Shown: in pieces, positions 16,576-26,071 of the stretch
How the letters are laid out: each line of letters begins with the position of its first letter
Position numbering within the stretch: position 1 is the first letter of the stretch
NCBI GenBank assembly: GCA_964550795.1
Contig: CAZKBH010000026.1
Span: forward strand, 1 to 64,000
Direction: 5' to 3'
DNA from: M3007 sp964550795
Lineage (GTDB): Bacteria; Bacteroidota; Bacteroidia; Chitinophagales; Saprospiraceae
Length of the DNA: 64,000 nucleotides
The notes under the pieces: generated by a model
What the model was told of the DNA's origin: nothing
What the model saw: the letters and a program-made list of their open reading frames with translations, nothing else
The model's database searches: none
Translations under genes and position numbers: made by a program

Positions 16576-18366
16576 CTACTGCACTTTCACTACTTTTTTC
16601 AACAAAACCGCCTCGTTGCTGCCGGGCAATTCCAGCGTAATCGAGTAGATGCCCGGAGGAAGATGTCCGGTGTTGATTTGAAAAGACTGCGCACCAGATT
16701 GAATCTGAATGTTTTGCGTGAATGCAGGTGCACCCATCATATCATACATCCTCAAACGGCCTTCCAGGTTGGCGGCACTTTCGAATTCAATGGTCATAAA
16801 ATCCCGGAACGGCACAGGGGAAACCACTACTTTTTGAATGTTGTCCAGTTCGGTCGCAGAAAGCACTTCCGGGCAGGAATAGCCACGACGCACCTGTCCT
16901 CTGATTTCGCCGTTTGGATTGCCCATGGTTGCAATTTGCACATAGGTTCCGCTATTTTCAATGATTGGACCGAGTATTGCTGGTATTTCATGCGAGCCAG
17001 CGATGATGGGTTCCGTGTTGGACAAGGCGTGGAAAGCAATGCCATTTTGCCCCAGGTTACCTTCTGCATAGTAGCCGTCCACGGGCACACTCGCCAAGCC
17101 ATCCGTGATCATTTTGTAGTTGAGATAACAGTTGGCTATATCCACCGAAGCGACCGCGATGCCCAGTGCGTCGCTGCTGGTTGGAGGCACCATTTGCTGG
17201 CCACAGAGGTCAAACGCATAGGCTTTGCGCAGGGTATTTCTCATCACGCCCCGGATTGCACCGTTGGGTGCTGCGGCAGAGGTAACATTGACATAGAGCA
17301 GGCCCTGGGCAAAATCAGTGAGGGTAGCTTCTGTAATCGGGTATTTTTTGCTGTAGAAGCCGGGGATATTGGTGGTTTCCAGCGTGACCAATTCTGGACC
17401 AATCTGGCCCGGAGCGCCTGTGTGGATTTTTACAGAGGTCGGCATCAAATTGTTGATAAATACCCGTGTTGTCAGGCTATCCATCGTGAAATTGTGGACG
17501 GTTTCGCTAAACCCGAAGGCCTGGGTAGGCACTGGTGGAACCAACTGCACCCCGTTGACCGGTGCCAAGGAGCCAAAGTATCCGACGTGTTTGAGATTCC
17601 CTTTGATTTCACCTTGAGGGAAATTGGCGGTGCAAATCAGGATATCGTACCGGCCTTCACGGGCTTTGAGCAGGAAATCCGACGGTATGGTATCGGTCTC
17701 GAGCAGTCCCTGAATCAATCCGGCGGCCATGTTAGGCAGGTAGGTAGCAATGGTGTTGCCTTCCAGAATGAGTACTTGGGTGATTGCGCTGCTTAGTCCA
17801 CGAAACGTAAAAGCATATACCAAATCTTCCGATCCAAGCGGGAAGTGGAGGCCGCCAAAAGCAATGGCGCTGGAGCCAGTGGGTGGATTCACCTGGTCGC
17901 TGGTCAGCAGCGCCGAATAGTCGAGGTCTGTTTCGCAGGTGAATTGTCCGCGGATTTCGCCGACAGGGTGTGCCGTGGTGCGTACTTCAGCATACACTCC
18001 GTTTAGCAGCAGATTTTGCAACAGCGCAAGTGGAACATCCAATTCTCCCACAATCCGCCGCCCGCTGATCAGGGGCAGAAAGTCGCGCAGAACCGCGCCG
18101 GTTTCGCCCGTAATGCCGAGGCGGATGGTGGCTTCGGTAATATTGCCTTCCAGATTAACCAGCATTCCGCTCACGGACACCTTGCTTCGATCCGGGGTAA
18201 AAATGAAGGAAATAAGTCCTTTGCCGTCGGTATTGACGGATGGAATGGCTTCAGAGCCACTCAACTCGGCGTGAAACACCAAATGAGGGATTTGGGCTTT
18301 TAGCGGTGCAGCTACAAAGCTGGACAAAAAAAGCAGGGACAGGAGTGCGTAAAAAATTCTATTCAT
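16576..18366 (-). CDS. Secreted multi-CHRD-domain protein with T9SS sorting domain
   Basis: A 596-aa protein. A signal peptide (ALLSLLFLSSFVAAPLKAQ) is followed by about four CHRD-type modules. The first is clearest (LVFHAELSGSEAIPSV, ending HPVGEIRGQF). The others end at FPQGEIKGNL, AAPNGAIRGVM and GNPNGEIRGQV. CHRD domains, named after chordin, occur in bacterial surface proteins; the role is structural or binding and no ligand is evident. The last 75 residues are a T9SS domain (VVSPVPFRDFMTIEF, RMYDMMGAPAF, LPPGIYSITL). The stop lies 85 bp upstream of the aconitase start on the same strand, so co-transcription is possible but unproven. Confidence 0.88.
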   Translation of the reverse strand: MNRIFYALLSLLFLSSFVAAPLKAQIPHLVFHAELSGSEAIPSVNTDGKGLISFIFTPDRSKVSVSGMLVNLEGNITEATIRLGITGETGAVLRDFLPLISGRRIVGELDVPLALLQNLLLNGVYAEVRTTAHPVGEIRGQFTCETDLDYSALLTSDQVNPPTGSSAIAFGGLHFPLGSEDLVYAFTFRGLSSAITQVLILEGNTIATYLPNMAAGLIQGLLETDTIPSDFLLKAREGRYDILICTANFPQGEIKGNLKHVGYFGSLAPVNGVQLVPPVPTQAFGFSETVHNFTMDSLTTRVFINNLMPTSVKIHTGAPGQIGPELVTLETTNIPGFYSKKYPITEATLTDFAQGLLYVNVTSAAAPNGAIRGVMRNTLRKAYAFDLCGQQMVPPTSSDALGIAVASVDIANCYLNYKMITDGLASVPVDGYYAEGNLGQNGIAFHALSNTEPIIAGSHEIPAILGPIIENSGTYVQIATMGNPNGEIRGQVRRGYSCPEVLSATELDNIQKVVVSPVPFRDFMTIEFESAANLEGRLRMYDMMGAPAFTQNIQIQSGAQSFQINTGHLPPGIYSITLELPGSNEAVLLKKVVKVQ

Positions 18367-18752
18367 GGCTGAAAATTTATTTGAGAAGTGAACAGTGAAA
18401 CAGAGGTTTTAGAGGAGTAAAAACTAGTTATGGCAAACCTACTACTTTCCCCAATTCGTTTGGCGATTTTTTCAGCAGTCGCTCAGTCATAGGGCTATTT
18501 GGCCCTTCTTTTCAGCGGTTTTGCTCATTGTGGCAAAAAATGGCAGGCCCCAGCTTAATCTTTCCGACCAATAGACGAATGATTCAATTGATTCGATTTT
18601 ACGATTGATTCGATTGATTCGATTTTGGCGTCAATTGGAGTGTCAAGCCACGCGCAAATGGCCAGCGAAAGAACCGATGCTCCCCCAACCCTTCTTTTCC
18701 CGGACACGTCTTGATGCTAACCTTTACAAATCACTTTAATCATAGCTAAATT
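18367..18752. other. 386-bp intergenic region with GATTCGATT repeats
   Basis: It separates two divergent exported-protein genes and must hold both promoters. At about 18577-18625 a degenerate run of TTGATTCGATT units (period 9-11) occurs. No TAnnTTTG box at proper spacing was found. No coding frame is convincing. Confidence 0.5.
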
Positions 18753-20924
18753 ATGAAAAAACGACTTTTTTTATCCTTGTTCTTATCCCTGCTGCTTTCC
18801 AAAATTTTTGCACAAGTACCTGAATGGAAACATATTCCAGGCCCCGATGGCGGTGAAATCGTAAATTTTGATTTAGATGGCAATGTGTTGTATGCCCTCA
18901 CCCAAAAAGGGATTTATCGCTCGGATGACGAGGGCTATAACTGGCAATTGCTCCCCAATAGTTTTGATAAAACCCGGGATAAATCTCGTTTAAAGGTTGA
19001 AAAAAACATCTTCTATGCCATGGAGCAGGGAGCCATGTACCGCAGCGACGATCAGGGCAAATTCTGGAAACCCATCCTGCAAAAACCCTTTCCAAACAAT
19101 TACGATCAGGAACACCTACAGCAATTTTATGTCAAGGAAGATACCGTGCTGGTGGGCAGCCGATTCACCATTTACCGTTCCACCGATCGGGGTGAAACCT
19201 GGACCAGTACTGCGGATATGGTTCCCGCCTCCTTTCTATCCATCTTTGAGTTCAAAAACGAACTATTCGCTGCCCAAGACCGCTTTATTTACCGCTCTAC
19301 AAATGGTGGAAAAGACTGGAACAAGGTATTTACCAATGCTGTGGGTTATTCTGCAGTCGTTGCCACAGATTCGTTTTTATTGGCTTTTTACGGTAATCGT
19401 ACCCGAATGGTTCGCAGTACGGACGGACTTCGGACTTGGCAAAACATATACACCGATACCATTGAAAAGCACCTTGAAGAGGATTACTGGGGAGCATATC
19501 CCCATAAATCAGTAGGTGGGAAGGGGAATGAACTTTACTTTTTTCAAAACGGTGAATCCCATTACTTCTGCCCGATCCGGTTTTGTTACTCAAAGGATGG
19601 GGGGCTTACCTGGCATCGGGGGAACAACGGAGCGCAGGCGCCCATCGGCCGAAACTTGAATGATGGAATCTATTTTGACCAACATGTCGTGCTTGGTTGC
19701 GAACAAATTCAACATTCCGTGGATGGCGCCAAGACTTTTTTCCCGCAACAAAATGGGCTAAAAAATCTCCGGACAACACAGCTTTTTCACCAAAATGAGA
19801 CGGTTTTTGCAAACGCAAATTACAGAAATGGCTATCAATCCAACGATTTCGGAGACACCTGGGAACGATATTCATTACCAGAAACAGACTATAGCCCTGA
19901 ATGCGCAAGCAGAGTTCGGTTTTACCGCACACAGAACAGGATATTTCGTGCTCAAGAAAATGTAGATTATTACGAATTTTCTTATAAAAACGAGGATAGT
20001 CCGACCTGGAATACATTTGATTTTGGGTTTGCAGATCATGAGAACAGTACCAACCATTATTTTTGGTATGTTAATTGGGGCGGGTCTGCGGGCAATTATA
20101 TTCCAAAACTTTGGAGCCTCGGCGTGCCGGATACCGTTTTTACTGAAATTCAATTGAGCGGCTTAGGGTTTCCAGAGCACCCCTTTTTTTACTTGTTAAA
20201 TCTAGGCAACCGATTGGGGCTTCAGAATGACAACGACCTGTATATCCTGAGCGAACAAGGGGAACTCATACGTAAACTTCCCCCCTATCCGTGTTCGACC
20301 ATTTTTTTATTCGGCTCTAGCGAGTTGCATTATGACGGAGATACGTACTTCAATTTTTGCAGCGACCGCAGCTTTATGCTCGGACCCAATGACACTGATT
20401 GGCAAGAAATATATCTGCAGGACTGGACCACCGGAATCCCGCTTTATCACAATCGAATGACGTTTTTTGAAAGCCATGAGGGGGTTATTTGGGTCGGACT
20501 GGAGGGTAAAGGACTTTTTTATGCGACGGATCATTCGGGCCGTTTTTACCCCGCTGTACCTCAAATGCCCTATCCATACCCCTTGTCCGTTTCTTTCACC
20601 AAAAACGAAGTCTGGGTCGGTACGGATGGCGGCGGAATCTGGACCTACCCAATCCCCGAATCCCTCCAGCCCAAACAAACACCCACTTTCAGCGTATTTC
20701 CAAACCCTTCCACGGGGGAATTAAACCTGCAAGCCGACCAGTTTTTGAAAGAAGCACCGGTATTCACCATGTTTGACGCATCTGGCAGGCAAATGGCCCA
20801 ACAAGTACTTTCTCCGGGGCAGTATTGGAGCCTGAATTTTCCGGGATTGTCTAAAGGTTTCTATTTTTTGCAAATGCGCACCGAATCAGGGGTGGTGGGG
20901 CTTAAATGGGTGGTGGGGAATTGA
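18753..20924 (+). CDS. Secreted Asp-box (sortilin/BNR-like) propeller protein with T9SS domain
   Basis: A 723-aa protein. A signal peptide (MKKRLFLSLFLSLLLSKIFAQ) is followed by a beta-propeller marked by at least eight Asp-box-like turns, including SDDEGYNW, SDDQGKFW, STDRGETW, STNGGKDW, SKDGGLTW, SVDGAKTF and SNDFGDTW. The C-terminus is a T9SS sorting domain (SVFPNPSTGELNL, TMFDASGRQM, LSKGFYFLQM). Propellers of this type occur in glycoside-binding or sialidase-like proteins; no sialidase Arg triad could be assigned, so a binding or adhesion role is as likely as an enzyme. The gene stands alone after a divergent promoter region. Confidence 0.86.
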   Translation: MKKRLFLSLFLSLLLSKIFAQVPEWKHIPGPDGGEIVNFDLDGNVLYALTQKGIYRSDDEGYNWQLLPNSFDKTRDKSRLKVEKNIFYAMEQGAMYRSDDQGKFWKPILQKPFPNNYDQEHLQQFYVKEDTVLVGSRFTIYRSTDRGETWTSTADMVPASFLSIFEFKNELFAAQDRFIYRSTNGGKDWNKVFTNAVGYSAVVATDSFLLAFYGNRTRMVRSTDGLRTWQNIYTDTIEKHLEEDYWGAYPHKSVGGKGNELYFFQNGESHYFCPIRFCYSKDGGLTWHRGNNGAQAPIGRNLNDGIYFDQHVVLGCEQIQHSVDGAKTFFPQQNGLKNLRTTQLFHQNETVFANANYRNGYQSNDFGDTWERYSLPETDYSPECASRVRFYRTQNRIFRAQENVDYYEFSYKNEDSPTWNTFDFGFADHENSTNHYFWYVNWGGSAGNYIPKLWSLGVPDTVFTEIQLSGLGFPEHPFFYLLNLGNRLGLQNDNDLYILSEQGELIRKLPPYPCSTIFLFGSSELHYDGDTYFNFCSDRSFMLGPNDTDWQEIYLQDWTTGIPLYHNRMTFFESHEGVIWVGLEGKGLFYATDHSGRFYPAVPQMPYPYPLSVSFTKNEVWVGTDGGGIWTYPIPESLQPKQTPTFSVFPNPSTGELNLQADQFLKEAPVFTMFDASGRQMAQQVLSPGQYWSLNFPGLSKGFYFLQMRTESGVVGLKWVVGN

Positions 20925-20985
20925 GGAGGTTGGGTGCAATTGCAAACCCATCCCGTACCTTGTGGGCTTAACAACTTTTCCAGTT

Positions 20986-22137
20986 TTGACCATCGCATTT
21001 GACGCTAAACGGTATTTCAACAACGCTACTGGCCTCGGATTTTACAGCCGAACGCTGGTGGAAGGTCTGCGCCGTTTTTATCCGGAACATCATTACCTGC
21101 TGTACACGCCTTACAACCGCGGCCAATTGATGGACTCAACAGACGGTTTGCGGCTTCCAAATTCTTGGCTTGGCCGCACTTTCCATCCTTTGTGGCGGAG
21201 CCGCGGCATTGTCCAACAATTAAAACGCGACCGCGTGCAGGTGTTTCATGGATTGAGTCACGAGCTGCCTTCTGGACTTCGCCGTGCAGGCATCCGGACC
21301 GTAGTCACGATGCACGACCTCATCTTTTTGCGGTATCCGAGCCTCTACCCGGCGGTGGATCGCTTTTTTTACGCCCAGAAATACCGGCGTGCTGCGGAAC
21401 AAGCCGATGTTTTGGTGGCCATCAGTGCACAAACCAAGGCTGATTTGGTGCAATATTTCCAGATTCCAGCCCAAAACATCCAGGTAATTGGTCAATCCTG
21501 CGATCTCGTGTTCGAGCGACTCAGTTTTCGCCACTTGCCTGACCGACTGGCGCTTCCAATCCCTGAATTTCCTGGAATACCCGAGGCGGATTATTTAATT
21601 TCCGTGGGCAGTTTTACGCCCCGAAAGAATTGGCACACGCTGCTCGACGCGCTTTTTTTGCTCAAAAACCAGGGACTGGATATGCCGCTTGTGGCGCTCG
21701 GTTCGGGTAAAAGTGAGTACGCCAAGGGACTTCGTGCCCAATCCGAGCGACTGGGGCTGCGGGTGTACTGGATTGACCAATACATGCCAACCCAAGTCCT
21801 TGCTACCCTCTACCGCCGGGCGACTGCGCTGGTTTATCCCTCTATTTTTGAAGGTTTTGGCATTCCGATTCTCGAGGCTATGACGATAGGAATTCCCGTG
21901 GTGACGAGCCGAGGCGGTTGTTTTGAAGAAGTGGGCGGTGAGGCGGCGTTGTATGCAGACCCAAATGATGCGGCAGATTTGGCTGCTCAGATTTCCACCG
22001 TGATGCAAGAGGAGGTTCGGGCAAAACTGAGGACAAAAATGCCCGATCAAATTGCGAAGTTTTCGCCCGAAAAAATTTGCGCGGCCTGGATGGAAGTGTA
22101 TCAGGGGCTTGGTAAAATGCCCAATTTAGAGAAGTGA
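20986..22137 (+). CDS. GT4-family glycosyltransferase
   Basis: A GT-B fold retaining glycosyltransferase of about 383 aa. It opens with TIAFDAKRYFNNATGLGFYSR, has VFHGLSHELP and VVTMHDLIF in the N-terminal Rossmann domain, and ISVGSFTPRKNWHTLLDAL and YPSIFEGFGIPILEAM in the C-terminal domain. The EGFGIPILE segment carries the E-x7-E nucleotide-sugar contact. It adds a sugar to a glycan or lipid in envelope polysaccharide synthesis; the sugar cannot be told. The frame opens at 20962 with GTG, and a TTG at 20986 fits the family N-terminus better; no ATG exists before the conserved start. A hairpin overlaps its stop codon. Confidence 0.85.
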   Translation: MTIAFDAKRYFNNATGLGFYSRTLVEGLRRFYPEHHYLLYTPYNRGQLMDSTDGLRLPNSWLGRTFHPLWRSRGIVQQLKRDRVQVFHGLSHELPSGLRRAGIRTVVTMHDLIFLRYPSLYPAVDRFFYAQKYRRAAEQADVLVAISAQTKADLVQYFQIPAQNIQVIGQSCDLVFERLSFRHLPDRLALPIPEFPGIPEADYLISVGSFTPRKNWHTLLDALFLLKNQGLDMPLVALGSGKSEYAKGLRAQSERLGLRVYWIDQYMPTQVLATLYRRATALVYPSIFEGFGIPILEAMTIGIPVVTSRGGCFEEVGGEAALYADPNDAADLAAQISTVMQEEVRAKLRTKMPDQIAKFSPEKICAAWMEVYQGLGKMPNLEK

Positions 22138-22161
22138 CACTTTTTTAAAAAGTGTCACTTC
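22131..22161. terminator. Hairpin overlapping the glycosyltransferase stop codon
   Basis: GAAGTGACACTTTT (22131-22144) pairs perfectly with 22148-22161. The stop codon TGA lies in the left arm. With T/A-rich flanks on both sides it can act as a bidirectional terminator for the converging genes. Confidence 0.7.
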
Positions 22162-22197
22162 TACGCATAGCATCCCATATTCGCAGCCTTGTAAAAT

Positions 22198-22599
22198 TTA
22201 AACGTCTTTGGGTTTGTCGTCTCCAGACACGTAGTCGTTTGCTTTATCCCAAAAATCTTTGCGTTCTTCGGCCGATTCTCTGGCTTCTTCTTCTTCTTTT
22301 GTCTCGCCTACCATTTCCCTGGCTTTGTCGCTGAGGAAACCCAGCGCGCCGCCTTCGTGTGCCGCAATTTTTTCCCGGGCAGCTTTAGCTTCGGCGAGTT
22401 TTTCAGCGGCTTCAGCTTTGGCTTGAGCAGCCATTGCTTCGGCTTTTTCACTGAGTTCGTTGAACTTTTCCGCGGCCGCTTCTTTCAGTTCGCCAAATTT
22501 CTCGGCAGCCAAAGCAGCGGCTTGTTCTGCGGCGACTCCAGCTTTGTCAAGGGTTTCCTTGGCAGTGTCGGATGCTTTTTTCCAAAAATCTTCTTCCAT
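22198..22599 (-). CDS. Small Ala/Glu/Lys-rich helical protein (YtxH/LEA-like)
   Basis: A 133-aa protein with no recognised enzyme domain. It starts MEEDFWKKASDTAKETLDKAG and continues as a nearly uninterrupted amphipathic helix of A-A-E-K-F/L repeats (EKFGELKEAAAEKFNELSEK). It ends in an acidic, charged tail (DFWDKANDYVSGDDKP) that echoes the N-terminal DFWKKA. The composition suggests a membrane-surface or stress-protection protein of the LEA/YtxH sort; this is inference from composition alone. The longer frame running upstream to 22857 is not used because its extra residues translate the tandem repeat at 22628-22730. That repeat lies 28 bp before this start. Confidence 0.7.
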   Translation of the reverse strand: MEEDFWKKASDTAKETLDKAGVAAEQAAALAAEKFGELKEAAAEKFNELSEKAEAMAAQAKAEAAEKLAEAKAAREKIAAHEGGALGFLSDKAREMVGETKEEEEARESAEERKDFWDKANDYVSGDDKPKDV

Positions 22600-22627
22600 G
22601 GTTATGTATATTTTAAAGTGATGATTC

Positions 22628-22730
22628 ACCGTCCCCCGTCTACCGTCCACCGTCCCCGTCCCCCGTCTCCCGTCCACCGTCCACCATCCACCGTCCACCG
22701 TCCACCGTCTCCCGTCTCCCGTCTCCCGTC
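22628..22730. repeat. Short tandem repeat, CCGTCCA/CCGTCTC units
   Basis: About 100 bp of near-tandem 6-7-mers (CCGTCCA, CCGTCTC, CCGTCCC) fill the whole gap between the pepT stop codon and the leader of the small helical-protein gene. Variable unit order shows an imperfect array that could expand or contract. Confidence 0.9.
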
Positions 22731-23966
22731 CTAACTCCGCTCCTCCCAAACCTGCGCCAAATGCACAATGGTCTCGGCAGCTTTGTTCATGTCTTGTACA
22801 GATACCCATTCCTGTTTGGAGTGGAACGCGTGCTCGCCAGCGAACAGGTTCGGACAAGGCAAACCCATGAACGAAAGTCTGGAACCATCTGTGCCACCGC
22901 GGATGCTGCTTTGAATGGGATTAGGGAAGCCGGACCGTTTCAGGGCTTCCAAAGCATTGGAAACGACCTGTGGATGACGGCGAAGTACCTTGCCCATGTT
23001 GCGATATTGCTCGCTGATGTTGATCTCCGCGCGACTGTTGGGGAATGGTATGAGTACCGTATCCACAATCCGTTGGAGGGTTTTGGCGTGGCGTTTCAAA
23101 TCCGCTTCTGTGAAATCACGCAGGATGAGTTTGATGGTGGCTTTTTCGATGTTGCCCTCTATGTGTACGGGGTGAAAAAAGCCCTGTTTGCCCTCGGTGT
23201 GTTCCGGGCTGAGTTTATCGGGAAACTTGGCCACGATGCGAGACGCGATTTTGAGCGCGTTTTCCATCTTGTCTTTTGCAAAACCTGGATGCGCCGACAC
23301 GCCGTGAATCGTGATAACCGCCCCGTCGGCACTAAAAGTCTCGTTTTCGATGCTACCTGCGGTTTCGCCGTCAATGGTGTACCCGAATTTGGCACCGAGT
23401 TTTTTCATGTCCACCTTGTCCACGCCGCGACCAATTTCTTCATCGGGAGTAAACAGGATTCGGATTTTTCCGTGCTTCAATTGTTTGTTATTCAACAAGA
23501 TATGCGTGGCGCTCATGATAGCAGCCAGGCCAGCCTTGTTGTCAGCACCCAGCAGTGTAGTGCCACTTGCGGTGATGATATCGTTGCCGATTTGATCTTT
23601 CAGGTCCGGGTGTTCCTGCATGCGGATCACGACGGATGAATCGTCGGGTAGCACGAGATCCTGGCCTTTGTAATTGCTGTGGATCATGGGTTTTACCCCT
23701 TCGCCGGAACAATCAGGCGAGGTATCCATGTGCGAGCAGAAACAAATGACGGGCACTTTTTTATCGGAATTGGCCGGAATGGTGGCATATACATAGCCAT
23801 ATTCGTCGAGATGGGCGTCGTGGATACCCATTTCCAGAAGTTCTTGCACCAGCACTTTCCCGAGGTTTTTTTGCTTCTCGGTACTCGGTTGGCTGGGGCT
23901 GTCGGGATCGCTTTGGGTGTCAATGGTGACGTAGTGAAGGAAACGCTCTTTTGCGGTGTGCTGCAT
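22731..23966 (-). CDS. pepT: Peptidase T (tripeptide aminopeptidase)
   Basis: A 411-aa M20-family metallopeptidase that removes the N-terminal residue from tripeptides in the cytoplasm. The Zn ligands are in place: SHMDTSPD (His, then Asp), GADNKAGLA (bridging Asp), TPDEEIGRGVDK (catalytic Glu and metal Glu), TIDGETAGSIENE, and the late AGEHAFHSKQEW His. The N-terminus (ERFLHYVTIDTQSDP) and length are exactly PepT-like. It ends directly at the short tandem repeat. The helical-protein gene downstream could be read through if the repeat does not stop transcription. Confidence 0.95.
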   Translation of the reverse strand: MQHTAKERFLHYVTIDTQSDPDSPSQPSTEKQKNLGKVLVQELLEMGIHDAHLDEYGYVYATIPANSDKKVPVICFCSHMDTSPDCSGEGVKPMIHSNYKGQDLVLPDDSSVVIRMQEHPDLKDQIGNDIITASGTTLLGADNKAGLAAIMSATHILLNNKQLKHGKIRILFTPDEEIGRGVDKVDMKKLGAKFGYTIDGETAGSIENETFSADGAVITIHGVSAHPGFAKDKMENALKIASRIVAKFPDKLSPEHTEGKQGFFHPVHIEGNIEKATIKLILRDFTEADLKRHAKTLQRIVDTVLIPFPNSRAEINISEQYRNMGKVLRRHPQVVSNALEALKRSGFPNPIQSSIRGGTDGSRLSFMGLPCPNLFAGEHAFHSKQEWVSVQDMNKAAETIVHLAQVWEERS

Positions 23967-24008
23967 ATAGTGGATGAGTGAATGAAAGGGGTGAAATAGG
24001 ATTGGGCA

Positions 24009-25934
24009 CTAATTTCCGATGGCGGAGTTGTTCGTGTCTCCGGTTTTTACGCCAAAAAAACTAGCGCCCGAAAAATTAGCCTGCAAGTTATTAACTGGAA
24101 TGGTTTCGGGGGGTACTCCGCCCTGAAATGGATTGTTTGGATTGTTAAAAATGGCATAAGAAGGCAAAAAACGCCAGGAAGTAGAGGCCGGAAAATTGGT
24201 ATTGATCCCCAGAATGATCTTACGGGTTTCTACAATGTCGAAGGTCGTTACGGATCCGCTTCGGTTCACATCTGCGGCAAGTATTTTCCAAGGGGAATCG
24301 AATGGCTCAGAACCCAGAATATGCTTGGAAATCAACACCAAATCGAAGGTAGTCACGCCGTTTGTGACGTTAATGTCGTGGGTTGCCTTGAGGCTATAGT
24401 TGCCTCCGGCGGGAATGTTGTCGAACCGATAATCGCCCGTGGAGTCCGTGAAAACAAAGCCGGAAGTGTTGCCCGTAATCTCCACGCGAACGCCCTCGAT
24501 GGGTGTCCCCCAATGCGTAGTGACCTTGCCACTGATGGTGTAGCCCTGCACGGCTGGACGCAGATACCCATTTTGGGTAATGGCCCCGGTATTGCTTGGG
24601 TCGAGCCATTCCCGAAGTCGGGTTTCGGGACTGCTGCCTTGGTTCCAGGAAATATTGAAACGGCCAAAATAAGCTCCGGTTACCTTGCATTCATCGCCGA
24701 CGGCTGTACTGCCGCCGTGCAATTGACCAACAATACGTTTGTTGTTGTCCAATAGCGGGCTACCAGAAGAGCCGGGCTGAAACACGCCCAAATCCGTGAT
24801 ACTTTTCCAGTGTGAGTTGGCCGGACTAATCCCAAAAATCCCACCCCAATTGAGCGTACTCGGGTGGATAACCGAAGCCTGTGTATCTACCGATATTTTT
24901 TTGATGTCGCCAAAAGGATGGTGGATGAACACCGAGTTGGCGGGCACGGTGGTCTGATTGTTGTCGCGGTTCCAACCGGTGAAATACACCTCGTAGTTTT
25001 GTGGGATAGGATTGGTTTTCAGGAGCATAAAGTCGGTTTCCGTGCGATTGGAAATTAGCTCACAGCCAAGTACTGAGCGCGGTGTCGGTTCCACAGCGGG
25101 ATTCTGGCAGTTGGCCGATTCGTAATCAAAATCAAAACGCCAAACGCTGAAATCAGGGTTGTTTCCAATTAGCTGGCAGTGGTGCGCCGTCAGGAAATAG
25201 GGTTCAAAACTGTTAGATGTATTGGCAATCAGGGAGCCACTGCACCAACCTTCGCCATTGGAAAAAACCATCAGGATGCGCGCAATGCCTTTTTTTTGTA
25301 CCTGCCAATCGGCTCCCGTCGGACAATTGATGTTGATGTTGCAGGGCAAGCCATCGCCAAAATCTTCTGCACTGCTGAGTGCGCTGGCATCGTAGGCCAC
25401 GTCCACCCGTTTCGTACTGATTTGACTTTGCCCCTGCACCGTTGCAGGTTCGTAGAGTTCTAAATAGGCCAGCTCGCCCTTCAATACGCCAATCAAAAAT
25501 TTCCCGGAGGACAAACAACTCTCCGCCGTGTAAGCGCCCAACACTTGTTGATTGCTGCCGTAAGCGTAAAATTTGGCACCGGCGGGCAGCTTAAACGTTT
25601 CAAAAAGTATTGAAAGCCCCAAGGCGCCTTGCGACCGAAGTGCGCACATCCATACGCGGTCGCCGTTTGGGAGCTGGTGCCAAACACCTGAATTCGTCAA
25701 GGAAAGGTCGGTGGCGACTGGCGCAGCAAAGCGGTTTTGGCCGGGTGCGCGACTGTCTTCTGCCAGCGCGTTGGCGACGTCAAGTTTGGGTAATGCCAAT
25801 GCGGCGGGCATAATCCCCGTCAGCTGGGTTTGGTATTCAGGTCGGAAACTGGGCGGCAGACCGCCTTCGCTGATTTGAGCCTGCGCAGTGTGTAAAACTG
25901 CACAAAATAGGAAAAGGGTAAGTCGGTTTTGCAT
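24009..25934 (-). CDS. Secreted trypsin-like serine protease with CarboxypepD_reg and dockerin-like repeats
   Basis: A 641-aa exported protein. A signal peptide (MQNRLTLFLFCAVLHTAQAQ) is followed by a pro-region and an S1-type domain resembling lysyl endopeptidases: WCSGSLI plus FLTAHHC (His), TETDFMLLK (Asp) and FQPGSSGSPLLD (Ser). Next comes a carboxypeptidase-regulatory-like beta-sandwich (ISGKVTTHWGTPIEGVRVEI). Then two dockerin-like calcium-loop units occur (NVTNGVTTFDLVLISKHILG and DVNRSGSVTTFDIVETRKII). No T9SS-type tail follows; the protein stops at SFFGVKTGDTNNSAIGN. Either a piece is missing or export uses another anchor. The start at 25934 (ATG) is preferred over TTG at 25940. Confidence 0.85.
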   Translation of the reverse strand: MQNRLTLFLFCAVLHTAQAQISEGGLPPSFRPEYQTQLTGIMPAALALPKLDVANALAEDSRAPGQNRFAAPVATDLSLTNSGVWHQLPNGDRVWMCALRSQGALGLSILFETFKLPAGAKFYAYGSNQQVLGAYTAESCLSSGKFLIGVLKGELAYLELYEPATVQGQSQISTKRVDVAYDASALSSAEDFGDGLPCNININCPTGADWQVQKKGIARILMVFSNGEGWCSGSLIANTSNSFEPYFLTAHHCQLIGNNPDFSVWRFDFDYESANCQNPAVEPTPRSVLGCELISNRTETDFMLLKTNPIPQNYEVYFTGWNRDNNQTTVPANSVFIHHPFGDIKKISVDTQASVIHPSTLNWGGIFGISPANSHWKSITDLGVFQPGSSGSPLLDNNKRIVGQLHGGSTAVGDECKVTGAYFGRFNISWNQGSSPETRLREWLDPSNTGAITQNGYLRPAVQGYTISGKVTTHWGTPIEGVRVEITGNTSGFVFTDSTGDYRFDNIPAGGNYSLKATHDINVTNGVTTFDLVLISKHILGSEPFDSPWKILAADVNRSGSVTTFDIVETRKIILGINTNFPASTSWRFLPSYAIFNNPNNPFQGGVPPETIPVNNLQANFSGASFFGVKTGDTNNSAIGN

Positions 25935-26071
25935 AAGCAACGGGAGATTAACTGTGATTAGGGACTCTGATTTTGACTTGGACTATGATTCTTGTGATTT
26001 TTATGATTTGAGTGAGTGTTATTTGATTTTGGTCTTTTAACTCTGATTTTGAGCTTGAGTGAGTTGATTAA

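Noticed and set aside
22600..22857. N-terminal extension of the small helical protein
   Set aside because: The extra residues are encoded by the CCGTCC tandem repeat and the end of pepT.
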